A DNA stretch of 64,000 nt from Fen-183 sp036504335. GTDB taxonomy: Bacteria; Acidobacteriota; Thermoanaerobaculia; UBA5066. Positions 1 to 9,082 of this stretch are shown piece by piece. A program made the translations under genes and the position numbers. Location of the stretch: the NCBI GenBank assembly GCA_036504335.1, contig DASXVJ010000034.1:1-64000 (forward strand), given 5' to 3'. Numbering within the stretch: the first letter of the stretch is position 1; each line of letters begins with the position of its first letter. The notes under the pieces are model-generated. The model saw nothing but the letters and a program-made list of their open reading frames with translations. It was not told the DNA's origin and did not search any database.

Positions 1-37
1 AGGCGGCCCGGCGCGGTTCACGGCGCCGGGCCGCCTT
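1..37 (-). terminator. GC-rich hairpin terminator of the octahaem cytochrome gene
   Basis: A perfect 14-bp inverted repeat (bases 1-14 and 23-36) encloses an 8-nt loop and lies 17 nt past the stop codon of the minus-strand cytochrome gene. The window edge hides whether a U-tract follows on the minus strand. Confidence 0.6.
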
Positions 38-53
38 CCCGAGAATCAGGTTC

Positions 54-3000
54 TCAGCCGCCGGACTTCGCGTGCGACACGTGGCGCCGCACGTTTCTCT
101 CCTTGGCGGGAGCCGGCGGGGTGACTGTGACGGTCACGGACGAAGACGTCGCGACGTTCGCGTCGGCGTCGGTGACCCTGGAGACGATCGTGTGCGAGCC
201 GGCGGCCGCGGTCGCCGTGTTCCACGGGAAGCTCACCCCGGCGGAGTTTGAGGAAGCGACGAGCGTCCCGTCGATGTAGAGCTCGGTCCGGACGGCCGTC
301 GCGTCACCCGAGACGGTCGCGTTGATCCGCGTCATGCCCGAGATCGTCGCGCCGTCGGCGGGCGAGGCGATCGCCGTCGCGACCGGTGCGATGACGTTGG
401 TCCCGCCCGTTCCCGCGACCTTGGCGATTTCAAAGCCCCAGTAGGCGACCGACGGATCGGCCTTCAGCCTGATCTGAACGGTGTCGCCCGCGATCGTCTT
501 CGTGGCGCCCGCGAGGGTGGCGCCCGTGAAGGGGGAGCCCGGGATGTTCTTGCCGTTCTTGTCCATCACGTAGATGTAGTCGAAGTCGGTCTCGACCTTC
601 GTCTGGGAGGAAAACGCGACGTCGATGGAGGTGGGGTTCCCGGGCTGCGTGAACGACCAGGTGGCGTCCGTGGGACTTGCGTACGGGTGGGCCGAGCCCG
701 GATAGGCCTTCAGGGAGGTCGCTCTCGCGATGCTCGCGCCGAGAGCGTCGGTCACGGCCAGCTTCACGTTGTAGGTGCCGGCGTTCGAGAACGCCGTCCC
801 GTAGTCGTGGGTCACCGGGGCCCCGGTGCCCGTCTTACCGTCGCCGAAGTCCCAGGCGAACGTGCAGGGCTCGTTCGGGCAGAGGAGGTTCGCCGCGTCG
901 AACGTGACCGTGTTCGCGCTGCGCGCGGTGCTGATCTCGGCGGTCAGCAGGCTCCCGCCGTGAATTCCCTTGGCGGCGACGGCGAGAACCGCGCGGGAGA
1001 GGTAGGGCGCCGCAGGATTGGGCTGCGGGTTTCCGGCTACGGTGACGTTGGCGTTCGTCACGGACGCCACGGCCGGATAGGTGAGATAGACAGAGCCGGA
1101 ATTGGCAGGGTCCGCGTCCTTGACGACCTTGGCGATGACGGTCTTGAAGTCCGCGCCAGCCCAGCCCGCCCCGGCGATCGTGACCTCCTTGCCGGAGGCG
1201 AAGCCGAAGACGTTCGCGACGGTCACGGGGTTGATGAGGCCGTTCGCGCCGCCCGCGACGACGGAGCCGGACGTCTTCACGGTCGTCGGCGAAACACCGC
1301 CGCCGTGGCACTGGCCGCACGCGTTGTCGAGGTCGACCCAGACCGCGTTCGTGTACGCGCCGTCGGGAGCCGTGTGCGAGAGGTTGACGAGCCCGGGGGC
1401 GTTCGCCCCGCTGCTCTGGGCCTGGAACCCGTTGACCGGGAACGCGGACGTGTAGTCCCCGTAGATCGTGTAGCCCGGGTCGGTGTTGATCCTCCACAGG
1501 TGCTTGATGCCGGGAGGCTGGTGACACGTGATGCAGGCGCTTGCCGGGTCGCCGACGGCGTTCGCGAGCGGCGTGCCCGGCCCGCCGATGTGGCGGATGG
1601 ACGCGACCGACACCTGGGGGCTGACCTTGGCCGTTGCGCTGGAGTGGCAGGAGGTGCACTCCGTCTTCACGCTTCCGCCCATCCCGGCCGTGTTCTCGCT
1701 GAGAGGCTGGTGCACGTCGTGGCAGGTGGTGCAGCTGCCCGCCGCGGAGTCGGAGACGCCGGAGAGGTCGGACTTGGCCGCCCGCGCGAACTTGCTTCCG
1801 TAGGCCGAAGTCGTCGAACCGTCCAGGTTCATCGTTCCGGGCGTGCATCCGGCCGCCGCCGGGGCACCCGGCTTGCCCGGGTCGACGCCGGAATATCCGT
1901 TGATCGCGTACGGCGGACAGCCGATGTCCTTCCAGTCTCCCTTGTGCATCGCGTGCGGGCTGTTGAGGAACTCGGGGCCGTCCGGATGGTGCGCGAAGCC
2001 GTCCGGCTGCTGCTGCCTGTTCGTGTAGGGCTGCATGAAGCCGGCGTTGCTCGCGAAGCCGTTGCCTCCCTGGATCGGGCGGGGCGCCGTGTCGCTCTCC
2101 TGCCGGTGACAGGTCATGCACATCGCGACGATGTCGCCGCCCTTGAGGGACTTCAGCGTCGTGCTGCCGTGGTTGCCGTCGACGGCGCCGGTATGGCAGC
2201 GCGAGCACTGGATGCCCCACTCGTCCCAGGACGAGACCGAGTAGGGATGGCTGATCGCGGCCCTGGAGCCGCTCGTGTATTTGTGGTTGCTCGCCGAGCA
2301 GTCGACCGTGACGGCGTTCACCTTGTAGGTCGTGCCGTAAGCGTCGGCGGCCATCGTGGCGATCGCCGTGCAGCCGGTGCCCGTCGCATCCGAAATCGTA
2401 ACGGCGGCCGGCGCGCTCGTCGGATAGAGGGCGCCCTTGGCCGTCAGGACGAAGCTCGTGACGTCGCAGTCCGTCCCAAGCGTGCAGGGGGACTTCACCA
2501 CGGGGTAGCCCGCGGCCCCGAAGCTGGGCCCGAGGAGCTTCGACGTGGCGCCGAGCGTCGTCGCGCTCGCGAGGTTCGCGGCGGGGAAGTCGGCGTAGGG
2601 ACGCTTCGTCTGGCTCGCGATCGGTGCGTCGGCGGCCTGGTTCGCGGTCCAGCCCGTCGTGTGGCAGCGGCCGCACTTGTACTGCTGGCTCCCGGGCTGG
2701 ATCATGGCGGGCCCGCCCTCGAGGCCGGCGCCACCGTAGATCCAGTAGAGAGGCTTCGTGTTCTGCGTGATCCAGGTGTAGGGCTTACCGGTGTTCGTGG
2801 CCGCCGCCGCGCACGTCGCGGCATCCGGGTAGTTCAGCGGGTAGCCGGCGTTGCCGTTCCCCATCACGGGCGATTCGCAGTGGGGGCACGCCTTGAGGTC
2901 CGGGACGTCGTCGGTGCTGATGCCTCCCGCGGCGTTGTTCGCGCAATAACCTCCCGAGTAGGAGCTGAGCGACGCTCCCGATGCCGTCGTCCAGTTCGCG

Positions 3001-3410
3001 GCCTGCCGGACGTACTCTTCCTGGATCCAGAGGTCCGTGAAGACGCCGTTCGCGTTGAGGGAGGCGTCCTCGAGCTCCGGAGACGCGGGATGGGTCGCGT
3101 CCACGCCCGGCATGCCCCACGTCTTCCCGTCCGCCTGGCGCGACATGTTCTTGTGACCGCCGAGGAGGTACCCCGAGGCGTCCGCGGCGCCCGCGGGGCC
3201 GCCGGGCTGGTGGCAGCGCAGGCAGTTGTTGTAGTTGCTCGGCGACGCGCCCACGGGCGGCAGGGCCCATCCGCTCTGCTTTGAGGGGTCGTGCGTCGCG
3301 CCGTCCGGGTTGAAGCTCTGGGCGAGGACCGGCAGGACCAGGCCCGCGAGCGCGAGCACGGCGACTGCCGCGAGCCCCCGGGTTAAGGACGTGCGCGAGA
3401 TCTTGGTCAT
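54..3410 (-). CDS. Secreted octahaem c-type cytochrome with PKD and Ig-like domains
   Basis: 1118 aa. The ATG is preceded by a strong AGGAGG and opens a signal peptide (MTKISRTS, hydrophobic to about residue 30); an upstream in-frame extension is unlikely. Eight CxxCH haem-binding motifs are visible: 63-67, 246-250, 402-406, 431-435, 560-564, 585-589, 626-630 and 698-702. A CPHC at 175-178 lacks the His. A PKD domain with WDFGDG lies near 853-858, then a beta-rich segment and an Ig-like domain (about 1015-1100). The C-terminus is basic, with no sortase or PEP-CTERM signal. It is probably periplasmic or cell-surface and could serve long-range electron transfer or extracellular reduction. The exact role is unknown. 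It is divergent from a two-component system, which may control it. Confidence 0.85.
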   Translation of the reverse strand: MTKISRTSLTRGLAAVAVLALAGLVLPVLAQSFNPDGATHDPSKQSGWALPPVGASPSNYNNCLRCHQPGGPAGAADASGYLLGGHKNMSRQADGKTWGMPGVDATHPASPELEDASLNANGVFTDLWIQEEYVRQAANWTTASGASLSSYSGGYCANNAAGGISTDDVPDLKACPHCESPVMGNGNAGYPLNYPDAATCAAAATNTGKPYTWITQNTKPLYWIYGGAGLEGGPAMIQPGSQQYKCGRCHTTGWTANQAADAPIASQTKRPYADFPAANLASATTLGATSKLLGPSFGAAGYPVVKSPCTLGTDCDVTSFVLTAKGALYPTSAPAAVTISDATGTGCTAIATMAADAYGTTYKVNAVTVDCSASNHKYTSGSRAAISHPYSVSSWDEWGIQCSRCHTGAVDGNHGSTTLKSLKGGDIVAMCMTCHRQESDTAPRPIQGGNGFASNAGFMQPYTNRQQQPDGFAHHPDGPEFLNSPHAMHKGDWKDIGCPPYAINGYSGVDPGKPGAPAAAGCTPGTMNLDGSTTSAYGSKFARAAKSDLSGVSDSAAGSCTTCHDVHQPLSENTAGMGGSVKTECTSCHSSATAKVSPQVSVASIRHIGGPGTPLANAVGDPASACITCHQPPGIKHLWRINTDPGYTIYGDYTSAFPVNGFQAQSSGANAPGLVNLSHTAPDGAYTNAVWVDLDNACGQCHGGGVSPTTVKTSGSVVAGGANGLINPVTVANVFGFASGKEVTIAGAGWAGADFKTVIAKVVKDADPANSGSVYLTYPAVASVTNANVTVAGNPQPNPAAPYLSRAVLAVAAKGIHGGSLLTAEISTARSANTVTFDAANLLCPNEPCTFAWDFGDGKTGTGAPVTHDYGTAFSNAGTYNVKLAVTDALGASIARATSLKAYPGSAHPYASPTDATWSFTQPGNPTSIDVAFSSQTKVETDFDYIYVMDKNGKNIPGSPFTGATLAGATKTIAGDTVQIRLKADPSVAYWGFEIAKVAGTGGTNVIAPVATAIASPADGATISGMTRINATVSGDATAVRTELYIDGTLVASSNSAGVSFPWNTATAAAGSHTIVSRVTDADANVATSSSVTVTVTPPAPAKERNVRRHVSHAKSGG

Positions 3411-3636
3411 GGGTGCCTCCTTGCCGGACGAAGAACTGGATCTATGTGCCCCGGAGAGTGCGCGCACGCGCGGCTCCGGGCGCTGATTCACTTGCACTAC
3501 GGACTCGGACTCGGTTGAAGTCCCGATCGGGCTCACGGGACGCAAAGTAGCCCGGTTCCTCGGGGGCGCGAGATGACGAGTCGATGAACTTCTCTTCAGG
3601 AAGCCGGTTTGTGCCGCTTTGCCGGCCCCGCGTCCC

Positions 3637-3642
3637 TAGAAT
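3637..3642 (+). promoter_or_regulatory. -10-like TAGAAT, leaderless start of response regulator
   Basis: TAGAAT ends 6 nt before the GTG start codon. No Shine-Dalgarno is seen, so transcription would begin at or next to the start codon. Confidence 0.4.
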
Positions 3643-3648
3643 CGACCG

Positions 3649-4380
3649 GTGCGCACCACCGGAATGGCCGCCGCCAGCGAGCCGCCCCCCCCGGGGCCGC
3701 GCCTCCTCGTCGTCGAGGACGAGCCCAGGGTCTCGGCCGCGCTGCGCGAGGGCCTCTCGGCGGAGGGCTACGGCGTGACGGTCGCCCTGACCGGCGAGGA
3801 CGGATTCTTCCTCGCGTCCACGCAGCCGTTCGACGTCATCGTCCTCGACCGGATGCTGCCGGGGCGCGACGGTCTCGAGGTCCTCCGGGCCCTGCGGCAG
3901 GGCGGGCTCCTGACGCCGGTTCTTCTCCTCACGGCGCGCGACGCCGTCGAGGACCGCGTCGACGGGCTGGACGCCGGTGCGGACGACTACGTCGTCAAGC
4001 CGTTCGCCTTCTCGGAGCTCGTCGCGCGATTGAGGGCGCTCGCCCGGCGGGGGCGCGGCGACCAGCTCTTGCGCCTCTCGATCTCCGACCTCGCCCTCGA
4101 CGTTCCGTCGCGCACGGTCACGCGTGGCGGCAGGCCCGTGGAACTCACGGCCCGCGAGTACGAGCTCCTCGAATACCTCGTCCGGCACGCCGGAACGCTC
4201 GTCTCGCGGGAAATGCTCGCCCGCGACGTCTGGGGCGAGACGAACCGGTCGACGCCGCTGGACAACGTCATCGACGTGCACATGGCCCGCCTGAGGAAGA
4301 AAGTGGACGTCGGCCACGACATCCGCCTCATCCAGACGGTGCGTGGCGTCGGTTTCGTGCTGCGCGAGGAAGAGGCTTGA
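3649..4380 (+). CDS. OmpR/PhoB-family response regulator
   Basis: 243 aa from GTG; an ATG five codons later is the alternative start. The receiver domain has the acidic pair VVEDE, phospho-acceptor Asp67 in VIVLDRMLPG and the conserved Lys in DDYVVKPFAF. A C-terminal winged-helix DNA-binding domain (about 145-240) includes ELTAREYELLEYL and RTVRGVGFVL. The gene runs directly into a histidine kinase gene, so the pair is a two-component system. It is divergent from the octahaem cytochrome, a plausible target, but that link is inference. Confidence 0.93.
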   Translation: MRTTGMAAASEPPPPGPRLLVVEDEPRVSAALREGLSAEGYGVTVALTGEDGFFLASTQPFDVIVLDRMLPGRDGLEVLRALRQGGLLTPVLLLTARDAVEDRVDGLDAGADDYVVKPFAFSELVARLRALARRGRGDQLLRLSISDLALDVPSRTVTRGGRPVELTAREYELLEYLVRHAGTLVSREMLARDVWGETNRSTPLDNVIDVHMARLRKKVDVGHDIRLIQTVRGVGFVLREEEA

Positions 4381-4391
4381 CGGGAGGCTTC

Positions 4392-5777
4392 GTGTTTCCC
4401 CGGTTCCGGAGCCTGAGGGTGCGGTTGACGCTGTGGGGCGGCCTCATCGTGGCGCTCTGCCTGACGACGTATTCGATAGCCGTCGGGTACTCGTACGCCG
4501 CGCACGTCGACGCCGAGCTGAACCGAAGCGTGCACGAGGACCTCGAGCTCGCGCTGCGTTCGGTCCAGGTGAGCGCGCACGGCGTGCCCACGTGGCCCGG
4601 CGGGTCCAGCTGGCAGGACGTCCGCGAGGAGGAAGGCGGCGGGCACGCGATCGAGGTCTGGAGCCCGGACGGGAGGCGGCTGCTCACGGTCGCGACGATC
4701 AGTCTCCCGGACATCGGGGCTCCCGACGCCGAGTCGTTCGCGGCCGGCGCGCGCACCCTCGACCTGCCGGGCGGCCCGTTTCGCGTCCTCGCCGAACGCG
4801 CCACGCTCGCGCGCTTCCCGTTCGTCGTGCGCACGGCGGTCTCCGAACGTTCGGCGCGGAAGGAGGTCCGTGCGCTCTGGCGGGAGCTGGCGCTCGTCTG
4901 GCTCGCGGTCATGAGCGCCGGGGGCCTCGCCGGCTCGCTCCTCGTGCAGCGCTCGCTCGGGCCGCTGGCCCGGATGGCGAACCACGCGCGCCGGATCACC
5001 GCCGAGCGGCTCGGCGAACGCCTTTCTCCGGAAGACGCGGGTCTGGAGCTGAACCAGCTCCGGGACGCGTTCAACGAGACGCTCGCGAGACTGGAGCGAT
5101 CGTTCGACGAGCTGCGCACGTTCACGTCGTACGCGTCCCACGAGCTCCGGACGCCGATGACGGCGGTGCGGAGCGTCGGCGAAGTTGCGCTGCGCACGCC
5201 GCGCTCCGCAGCCGAGTACCGCGAGGTCATCGGGACGATGCTCGAGGAGACGGACAAGCTCGCACGGCTCGTGAACGGCCTTCTCGCGCTCGCCCGCGCG
5301 GACGCGGGTGGAGCGAAGCTCCGATTCGAGCGCGTCGACCTTTCCGCCCTCGCGCAGGACGTCGGGGGCGACCTCGCCGTGCTCGCGGAGGAGCGGGACC
5401 AGAGCCTCGATGTACGGGCCGCCGGACCGGTCTTCGTGAACGGAGACCGCCTGGCCCTGCGTCAGGCCCTCCGGAATCTCGTCGACAACGCCATCCGCTA
5501 CGCGCCGCGCGGGACGCTCGTCGAGATCCGGGTCGCGGGCGGAGCGGCGGAGGCGGTGGTCGAGGTGCGCGACGCGGGGCCGGGGATAGCGGCCGGCGAG
5601 CGTAGCCGCGTCTTCGAGCGCTTCTTCCGCGGCGACGCCGGGCGGTCCCGTCCTGCCGACGGAACGGGACTCGGTTTGTCGATCGTCAGGGCCACGGCCG
5701 AAGCGCACGGCGGCCGCGTCGAACTGGACTCCGAGGAAGGCGTCGGGAGCACCTTCCGGCTGGTCCTCCCGAACTGA
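4392..5777 (+). CDS. Membrane sensor histidine kinase, HAMP type
   Basis: 461 aa from GTG with GGGAGG upstream; a TTG at 4377 overlapping the regulator's stop is an alternative. It has TM1 (LTLWGGLIVALCLTTY), a periplasmic sensor region of about 130 residues, TM2 (LVWLAVMSAGGLAG) and a HAMP linker. The HisKA H-box is YASHELRTPMTAV, and the ATPase boxes are NLVDNAIRYAP, VRDAGPGIAAGE and GTGLGLSIV. All catalytic motifs are intact. The signal sensed is unknown; the short periplasmic domain suggests direct sensing of an envelope or metal cue. Partner of the preceding OmpR-type regulator. Confidence 0.93.
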   Translation: MFPRFRSLRVRLTLWGGLIVALCLTTYSIAVGYSYAAHVDAELNRSVHEDLELALRSVQVSAHGVPTWPGGSSWQDVREEEGGGHAIEVWSPDGRRLLTVATISLPDIGAPDAESFAAGARTLDLPGGPFRVLAERATLARFPFVVRTAVSERSARKEVRALWRELALVWLAVMSAGGLAGSLLVQRSLGPLARMANHARRITAERLGERLSPEDAGLELNQLRDAFNETLARLERSFDELRTFTSYASHELRTPMTAVRSVGEVALRTPRSAAEYREVIGTMLEETDKLARLVNGLLALARADAGGAKLRFERVDLSALAQDVGGDLAVLAEERDQSLDVRAAGPVFVNGDRLALRQALRNLVDNAIRYAPRGTLVEIRVAGGAAEAVVEVRDAGPGIAAGERSRVFERFFRGDAGRSRPADGTGLGLSIVRATAEAHGGRVELDSEEGVGSTFRLVLPN

Positions 5778-5799
5778 CCCGGTGCGCCCGCGAGGCGCG

Positions 5800-6852
5800 T
5801 CAGCCGAGCGGCGCGCGCGCGGCCGCCACGAAAGCGCCGACGTTCTCGGGCGGCGTCGGCGGCAGGATGCCGTGGCCGAGGTTCAGGATGTGGCCAAGCG
5901 GCCCCGCGGCCCTGCGCGCCGCGAGGACGGCGGCGGTCACGCCCTCCTTCGGACCGAGGAGGACGCCGGGGTCCACGTTCCCCTGCAGCGCCTTGCCGTT
6001 TGCACGGCGTCGGGCCTGATCGAGAGGCAGCTTCCAGTCCACGGAGACCACGTCGCCCGGCAGCGCGGCGATCGACTCGATGAGGTGCGCCGAGCCGGAG
6101 GCGAAGTTGATGACGGGCACCTCGCCGCGCTTCGGAAGCCTCGCGAGGAGGCGCTCCGTCGCGGGACGCGCGAAGCGGTCGTAGTCGGCGCGCGAGAGCT
6201 CGCCCGCCCACGTGTCGAAGACCTGCACGACGTCCGCGCCCGCCTCGATCTGCGCGGCGAGGTAGTCGCCGCACGAGTCCGCGAGTTTCTCGAGGAGCGA
6301 CACGAGCGTCTTCGGGTCGCCGTGCATCATTTTCTTCACTTCGACGAACGACTTCGTGCCGCCGCCCTCGATCGCGTACGTCGCGAGCGTCCACGGCGCC
6401 CCGCAGAACCCGATCACGGCCGCGCGGCCTGCGACCTCGGCCTTCAGGGCCTTCATGATCTCGGGGACGAACTTCGTCCCCACGAGCGGGTCGAACGTCT
6501 TCAGGCGCGCCACGTCGGACGCGCTGCGGATCGGGCTCGGGAGCTTCGGCCCGCCCTCGTCGAGGCGCACCTCGATTCCCATCGGGGGGAGCGGGATCAG
6601 GATGTCGGAGAAGAGGATGACGCCGTCCATTCCGAAGCGGCGGAACGGCTGCATCGAGACTTCGACGGCGCCCTCCACGTTCGCGCAGAGGTCGAGGAAC
6701 GCGAGGCCCTTGCGCACCTCGCGGTATTCGGGGAGGTAGCGGCCGGCCTGCCGCATGAGCCACACGGGGGGCACGTCCACGGGGCGGGAAAAGGCGGCGT
6801 CGACGAAACGCTGGCGGGAGGACCCGGGGCCGGAGGTTGTGGGGACCGACAT
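5800..6852 (-). CDS. hemE: Uroporphyrinogen decarboxylase
   Basis: 350 aa from ATG at 6852; an ATG at 6870 would add six residues. HemE removes four carboxyl groups from uroporphyrinogen III to give coproporphyrinogen III. The family signature PPVWLMRQAGRYLPEYR is near the N-terminus. FSDILIPLPPMG, GFCGAPWTLATY, FDTWAGELS and NVDPGVLLG are also present. Length is normal for the family. It faces away from the hemACDBL operon, so the haem genes form a divergent locus. No Shine-Dalgarno is clear; a TAACCT hexamer lies 8 nt before the ATG. Confidence 0.95.
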   Translation of the reverse strand: MSVPTTSGPGSSRQRFVDAAFSRPVDVPPVWLMRQAGRYLPEYREVRKGLAFLDLCANVEGAVEVSMQPFRRFGMDGVILFSDILIPLPPMGIEVRLDEGGPKLPSPIRSASDVARLKTFDPLVGTKFVPEIMKALKAEVAGRAAVIGFCGAPWTLATYAIEGGGTKSFVEVKKMMHGDPKTLVSLLEKLADSCGDYLAAQIEAGADVVQVFDTWAGELSRADYDRFARPATERLLARLPKRGEVPVINFASGSAHLIESIAALPGDVVSVDWKLPLDQARRRANGKALQGNVDPGVLLGPKEGVTAAVLAARRAAGPLGHILNLGHGILPPTPPENVGAFVAAARAPLG

Positions 6853-6860
6853 GGAGCGGG

Positions 6861-6866
6861 AGGTTA
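6861..6866 (-). promoter_or_regulatory. -10-like TAACCT before hemE
   Basis: TANNNT-type hexamer 8 nt upstream of the hemE ATG on the minus strand, the same layout as other apparent leaderless starts here. No convincing -35. Confidence 0.25.
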
Positions 6867-6918
6867 GCATCCGCTTCGGGCCGTTCCGTCCCCCGGAAAC
6901 CTGATGCAGACGCAGGGG

Positions 6919-6946
6919 TTGTGGGCCCCCGGGGGGTTCCTATAAT
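6919..6946 (+). promoter_or_regulatory. Promoter TTGTGG-N16-TATAAT of the haem operon
   Basis: A consensus TATAAT (6941-6946) follows TTGTGG (6919-6924) at 16-nt spacing. The expected transcription start falls on the GTG/ATG at 6954/6957, so the first gene of the operon is probably translated from a leaderless mRNA. This is the best promoter match seen near a start codon in the window. Confidence 0.6.
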
Positions 6947-6956
6947 CGCCCCCGTG

Positions 6957-7814
6957 ATGGTGGACTCGGCCGCAGCGGCCGCATGGAGCGTCGGCCTCGG
7001 CTGGACCGCTCTCACGCTCTACGCCCTGGCGTCGGCTCTCTACGTCCTGAACCTCTACCGGCCGTCCGCCTGGGCGGGGCGGGCGGCGACCGCGTGCGCC
7101 GTCGTGGGCGCCGTGCTGAACTTCGCGGCGCTCTATGCGAGGGCACTCGCGGTCGGCACCGTCCCGTACCGCGATCTCCTCGGCTCGATGAAGCTCTTCG
7201 GCTTCTTCCTCGCCGTCCTTTCCGTCGTCCTCGAGCTGCGCCACCACGACCGCGCCCTCGGTCCCGTCCTCATGCCGGCGGCGCTCTTCTTCATGCTGCT
7301 CGCGCTCCTCGAGACGCCCGGCGTCGGACGCCCCGCACCGAACCCGGACCTCAAGGGCGCGATCTTCGCGCTGCACGTGACGCTCAACATGCTCGCGTAC
7401 GCGGCGTTCGCGGTGTCGGCCGCGCTGTCGATGCTGTACATCGCCGCGGGTCGCGCGCTGAAGTCGCACACGCTCTCCGGCCCTGCGACGCGCCTCCCGA
7501 CGCTCTCGTACCTCGAGCGCGCGAACCGCACGTCGCTCGGCCTCGGGATCATCGCCCTCGGCACGGGCCTCGCCCTCGGGTTCCTCTGGGCCGCGCGCGT
7601 CTGGACGAACGAGCACCCGCACTGGGGGCTCGACCCGAAGATCTTCTTCGCCCTCGGCACGCTCTTCTTCTACCTCTTCGTCCTCGTGCGGGCGCGCCGA
7701 GGCGCCCCGGGGGTCTCGACGGCGCGCCTCTCGATCGCGGGCTTCGTGCTCGTGCTCCTGTCGTACACCGCCGTCAACATGTTCGTCTCCAAGCTGCACG
7801 TGTTCCGCTCATGA
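6957..7814 (+). CDS. ccsA: CcsA/ResC-like cytochrome c assembly membrane protein
   Basis: 285 aa from ATG; a GTG lies one codon upstream. About eight hydrophobic helices are visible. The family's haem-handling features are present: a WTNEHPHWGLDPKIF segment resembling the WWD-type motif (tryptophan-rich, periplasmic), and conserved His residues in LHVTLNMLAYAAF and NEHPHWG. In family members the protein brings haem to the periplasm and, with a Ccs1/ResB partner, joins it to CxxCH motifs. No partner is encoded here. It leads the haem biosynthesis operon and overlaps hemA by 4 nt. HemX-type proteins that regulate HemA share this fold and often precede hemA, so hemX is a realistic alternative. 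Confidence 0.75.
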   Translation: MVDSAAAAAWSVGLGWTALTLYALASALYVLNLYRPSAWAGRAATACAVVGAVLNFAALYARALAVGTVPYRDLLGSMKLFGFFLAVLSVVLELRHHDRALGPVLMPAALFFMLLALLETPGVGRPAPNPDLKGAIFALHVTLNMLAYAAFAVSAALSMLYIAAGRALKSHTLSGPATRLPTLSYLERANRTSLGLGIIALGTGLALGFLWAARVWTNEHPHWGLDPKIFFALGTLFFYLFVLVRARRGAPGVSTARLSIAGFVLVLLSYTAVNMFVSKLHVFRS

Positions 7815-9082
7815 AGCTCGTCTTCGTCGGCTGGAACCATCGGGGCGCGCCGCTCGACCTGAGAGAGCGACTCGCCTTCACGCCCGAGAAGGCGCGCGAG
7901 GCGCTCGAGGGGCTCTTCTCGGAGCGCATCCTCGCCGAGGGCGCGATCGTCTCCACGTGCAACCGCGCCGAGATCTACGGCGTGTCGGACCGCGAGGACG
8001 ACCTCGACGCTCTTTCGGGGTTCTTCTCGCGCTTCCACCGCGTGGACGACGTGCTCCTGCGCCAGACGGCGCTCACGGGCCACGGCGACGCGACGGTGAG
8101 GCACCTCTTCCGCGTCGCCGCGGGACTCGACTCGATGGTCCTCGGCGAGGCGCAGATCCTCGGGCAGATCCGCGAGGCGCATCGCGTCGCGACGGCCGCG
8201 GGGTCGCTCCGCGCCGTGACGAACCGGCTCTTCATGAACGCCCTCGAGTGCGGCAAGCGCGTGCGTTCCGAGACCGGGCTCGGCACGCGTCCGACGTCCG
8301 TCGCGGGCCTCGCCCTCACGCTCGCGGGCCGCATCTTCGAGTCCCTGAGCGGCCGCCGCGCGCTCCTCGTGGGCGCGGGCGAGACGGCCGAGCTCACCGC
8401 GCGCCTCCTGCTCGACGAGGGCGTGTCCGAGATCGTCGTCACGAACCGCTCGTTCGAAAGGGCGCAGGCTCTCGCGGCCGCGTCCGGCGGCCGGGCCGTG
8501 CCGTGGGACCAGCGCGCGGTCGCGGCCGCCGAGGTCGACCTCATCCTCTCGGCCACGAACGCGACCGAGCCCGTCCTCACGGCCGCCGCGCTCAAGGCGT
8601 CGCTCTCCAGCGCCAAGCGGCGCGGGCCGCTCCTCGTCCTCGACCTCGCGGTCCCGCGCGACGTGGAAGTCGAGGTCGGCGACCTGCCGGACGTCTATCG
8701 CTACGACCTCGACGCCCTCACGGGGATGGCGGACGCGAACGCGAAGGCGCGCCTCGAGGAAGTCCCGAGAGCCGAGGCCATCGTCGAGGAGTGCGTCCAG
8801 CGCTTCGCCGACTGGTGGGGCGGCCTCCTGCATGTCGACGTCGTGCGCGGCCTGCGCGACAAGGTCGAGAAGATCCGTCTCGCCGAGATCGAGAAATACG
8901 CGGGCAAGCTGTCCGGCCTGTCCGAGAAAGACCGCGCCACGGTCGAGCGCCTCACCGAGACGCTCGTCGGGCACATCCTCCACGAGCCTACCGTCGGCCT
9001 CAAGGAGGGCGACGCGTCCGAGCGCCTCGAGAAGGCCGCTTCCGTGAAGGCCCTCTTCCGGCTGGGCGAACCCCCGAGGTGA
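7811..9082 (+). CDS. hemA: Glutamyl-tRNA reductase
   Basis: 423 aa. It catalyses the first step of C5-pathway tetrapyrrole synthesis, reducing Glu-tRNA to glutamate-1-semialdehyde. The catalytic Cys lies in STCNRAEIYG. VLGEAQILGQIREAH, an NADPH-binding ALLVGAGETAEL and a C-terminal dimerisation helix are present. The ATG overlaps the stop of the preceding gene (ATGA), and its own stop overlaps hemC, so translation is likely coupled. Complete and of normal length. Confidence 0.96.
   Translation: MKLVFVGWNHRGAPLDLRERLAFTPEKAREALEGLFSERILAEGAIVSTCNRAEIYGVSDREDDLDALSGFFSRFHRVDDVLLRQTALTGHGDATVRHLFRVAAGLDSMVLGEAQILGQIREAHRVATAAGSLRAVTNRLFMNALECGKRVRSETGLGTRPTSVAGLALTLAGRIFESLSGRRALLVGAGETAELTARLLLDEGVSEIVVTNRSFERAQALAAASGGRAVPWDQRAVAAAEVDLILSATNATEPVLTAAALKASLSSAKRRGPLLVLDLAVPRDVEVEVGDLPDVYRYDLDALTGMADANAKARLEEVPRAEAIVEECVQRFADWWGGLLHVDVVRGLRDKVEKIRLAEIEKYAGKLSGLSEKDRATVERLTETLVGHILHEPTVGLKEGDASERLEKAASVKALFRLGEPPR

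Noticed and set aside
687..3284. Long open frame opposite the octahaem cytochrome
   Set aside because: Arg/Val/Ala/Gly-rich translation with no motifs; a shadow of the real gene in GC-rich DNA. The same holds for the many other long antisense or offset frames in the window.
3535..3546. GGGACGCAAAG resembling the core of a GEMM (c-di-GMP/cGAMP) riboswitch upstream of the response regulator
   Set aside because: The matching GCAAACC strand, GAAA tetraloop hairpin and downstream receptor helix are absent.
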